Notes under the pieces: generated by a model | What the model was told of the DNA's origin: nothing | The model's input: the letters and a program-made list of their open reading frames with translations, nothing else | Databases searched by the model: none | Origin: an uncultured Clostridia bacterium | Lineage (GTDB): Bacteria; Bacillota; Clostridia; Oscillospirales; Acutalibacteraceae | Direction of reading: 5' to 3' | Assembly: GCA_944384835.1 (NCBI GenBank) | Contig: CALWUU010000002.1 | Location: 1 to 64,000 of the forward strand | Length of the DNA stretch: 64,000 nt | Translations under genes and position numbers: made by a program | In this document: positions 62,530 through 64,000 of the stretch, piece after piece | Position numbering within the stretch: position 1 is the stretch's first letter | Layout: each line of letters opens with the position of its first letter

Positions 62530-63741
62530 ATGAGCTTAATTGTCCAGAAGTTTGGTGGTACTTCTGTTGCAAATACGGAGCGTTTGAAAAATGTTGCCGA
62601 TATCATAACAAAAACATATGAAAAGGGCAATGATGTTGTCGTGGTTGTATCCGCACAAGGGGATACAACAGATGAATTTATTGATAAGGCGCGTCAAGTG
62701 AACCCAAATCCTTCTAAACGTGAGATGGATATGTTGTTAACCGCAGGAGAGCAAATATCTGCTTCTCTTTTAGCAATGACCATCGAAAATCTAGGATACC
62801 CGGTCATTTCTTTATTAGGCTGGCAGGCAGGTTTTTTTACAAGCACCAACAATGGATCTGCCAGAATTGAACGTGTAGATCCGGAACGTATCAAGCGTGA
62901 GCTGGATCAAAAACGTATTGTCATTGTAACAGGTTTTCAGGGAATAAACCGTTATGAGGATATGACTACATTAGGTCGCGGGGGATCTGATACCAGTGCA
63001 GTTGCAATTGCCGCGACCATGCATGCGGATTTGTGTCAAATTTACACCGATGTAGAAGGGGTGTTTACAGCTGATCCAAGAAAAGTAAAGGATGCACATA
63101 AATTAGACGTGATATCTTACGATGAAATGCTGGAACTTGCAACATTGGGTGCGCAAGTATTAAATAACCGTTCCGTTGAGATGGCGAAAAAATATGGAGT
63201 AGAGCTGGAGGTGCTTTCCAGCTTGACAAGAAAACCGGGCACAATTGTAAGGGAGGCAAACAAAATGGAAGAAATGTTAATCAGCGGTATTGCAAAGGAC
63301 AATGAAGTAGCTCGAGTATCAATTATTGGTGTTCCTGACAGACCGGGACTGGCATTTAAAATATTCACAAAACTAGCTGCAAAAGACATTAATGTAGATA
63401 TTATTTTGCAATCCATTGGTCGTAATAATACAAAAGATATTAGCTTTACTATTCCTGAATCTCAGTTGGATGAGACAATGGGAATTTTGAGGACTTATGT
63501 TGAAACCATTGGCGCTGCCGATGCTGTATATGATGGCAATGTATCTAAAGTGTCGGTAGTCGGCGCAGGTATGGAAACACATCCTGGCGTTGCAGCACAA
63601 ATGTTTGAAGCGCTGTTTGATGCAAATATTAATATTCAAATGATTTCTACCAGTGAAATCAAAATTTCTGTTTTAATTTCTCGTGATGATGCCGACCAAG
63701 CTGTTTCAGCAATTCATAAAAAATTCTTTTCTGGAAAATAA
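62530..63741 (+). CDS. lysC: Aspartate kinase
   Basis: 403 residues. Kinase motifs VQKFGGTSVAN and TLGRGGSDTSAVAIAA are clear, followed by two C-terminal ACT domains (from about residue 265) for feedback by lysine and/or threonine. First step of the aspartate family. AAAGGAGAC lies before the ATG. In Bacillus, internal initiation can yield a separate beta subunit; here an in-frame ATG (codon for Met near residue 246, close to 63265) preceded by AGGGAGGC could do the same (inference). Confidence 0.95.
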   Translation: MSLIVQKFGGTSVANTERLKNVADIITKTYEKGNDVVVVVSAQGDTTDEFIDKARQVNPNPSKREMDMLLTAGEQISASLLAMTIENLGYPVISLLGWQAGFFTSTNNGSARIERVDPERIKRELDQKRIVIVTGFQGINRYEDMTTLGRGGSDTSAVAIAATMHADLCQIYTDVEGVFTADPRKVKDAHKLDVISYDEMLELATLGAQVLNNRSVEMAKKYGVELEVLSSLTRKPGTIVREANKMEEMLISGIAKDNEVARVSIIGVPDRPGLAFKIFTKLAAKDINVDIILQSIGRNNTKDISFTIPESQLDETMGILRTYVETIGAADAVYDGNVSKVSVVGAGMETHPGVAAQMFEALFDANINIQMISTSEIKISVLISRDDADQAVSAIHKKFFSGK

Positions 63742-63743
63742 TA

Positions 63744-63772
63744 TTGCATATATTGCGATTATATGGTTTAAT
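63744..63772 (+). promoter_or_regulatory. Promoter for tRNA-Pro
   Basis: TTGCAT, 17 bases, TTTAAT with TATGG before the -10, 54 bases before the tRNA. Confidence 0.55.
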
Positions 63773-63826
63773 AGTTACAGTAAAATAAATCATAGCCAAT
63801 AACTGTTCTGGTTGTTGGTTTGATAT

Positions 63827-63902
<76 letters not shown>

Positions 63903-63903
63903 G

Positions 63904-63937
63904 TCCGAGTGGTCATATGTACACTCGGATTTTTTAT
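63904..63937 (+). terminator. Terminator after tRNA-Pro
   Basis: TCCGAGTG and CACTCGGA form an 8-bp stem followed by TTTTTTATTT. The stem repeats part of the tRNA 3' acceptor sequence. Confidence 0.88.
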
Positions 63938-64000
63938 TTGGCAAAGTGTCGTTATGAACATCCGTACGACAAGACTGAGCATGGACGCAATTCAAGTTCC

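Noticed and set aside
63954-64000. Start of a further gene (ATG AAC ATC ...) or a second tRNA at the right edge
   Set aside because: Only about 15 codons are visible, with no ribosome site; the TTCAAGT similarity to a tRNA T-loop lacks matching acceptor and D-arm sequence.

Overview
The window is a low-GC, AT-rich chromosomal segment of an anaerobic, endospore-forming member of the Firmicutes, most probably class Clostridia and possibly Oscillospiraceae-like. The evidence is a spoIVFA-spoIVFB pair, an alpha/beta-type small acid-soluble spore protein behind a sigma-G-like promoter, a PdaB-type spore deacetylase, a BofC-like protein, an NfnAB electron-bifurcating transhydrogenase, HPr kinase, WhiA, Shine-Dalgarno sites on nearly every gene, frequent TTG starts and many Rho-independent terminators. 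The genus is inference only. The sequence is mostly ordinary core genome; I see no phage, transposon, CRISPR array or defence island.

Layout. 1-3.9 kb: 3' part of a giant tandem-repeat protein, open at the window edge. 4.1-6.4 kb: nfnAB. 6.5-8.0 kb: spoIVFA-spoIVFB, followed by a hairpin-rich non-coding stretch (7.95-8.17 kb). 8.3-18.4 kb: a radical SAM/DUF2344 pair, rplS with a structured leader, a glycosyltransferase-flippase module, two signal peptidases, rbgA, rnhB, a YraN-family gene and an M19 dipeptidase. 18.5-27.6 kb: thrC, a phosphoesterase, then the proteostasis block tig-clpP-clpX-lon-engB. 27.6-31.0 kb: lysA, a TrpR-like regulator, a methyltransferase and hslO. 31.1-31.6 kb: five tRNAs (Val, Asp, Phe, Gly, Cys). 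31.7-37.4 kb: accessory genes (lipoprotein, patatin, a His-tailed DUF4198-like protein, a Nim-like flavoprotein, TspO, a VanY-type carboxypeptidase) around a 0.7-kb gene-poor gap. 37.6-40.7 kb: gltX-glnS. 41.1-44.3 kb: a wall-anchored GLUG/FIVAR surface protein facing a GT4 glycosyltransferase. 44.7-53.1 kb: hprK-murB-rapZ-whiA-dnaE-pfkA. 53.2-59.7 kb: a Ca/Na exchanger, a PdaB-like protein, an unknown Cys-containing protein, the SASP, a gap with gene-like debris, a BofC-like protein and a class A PBP. 59.9-63.7 kb: ACT regulator-hom-thrB-lysC, then tRNA-Pro and a terminator.

Functional threads are sporulation and envelope remodelling (SpoIVFA/FB, BofC-like, PdaB-like, SASP, PBP, VanY, MurB), protein quality control (Tig, ClpXP, Lon, Hsp33), and the aspartate-family pathway split between hom-thrB-lysC, thrC about 42 kb away, and lysA. 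The most notable oddities are: a recurring promoter layout (TTGCA-type -35, exactly 17 bases, TRTGN before the -10) at about nine sites; a trigger factor with a 67-residue Lys/Ala/Thr-rich tail; a PdaB-like protein lacking the two His metal ligands; a His-tailed protein with a palindrome inside its promoter spacer; GlnRS next to GluRS; and two unexplained non-coding regions. No clearly new multi-gene system could be supported.
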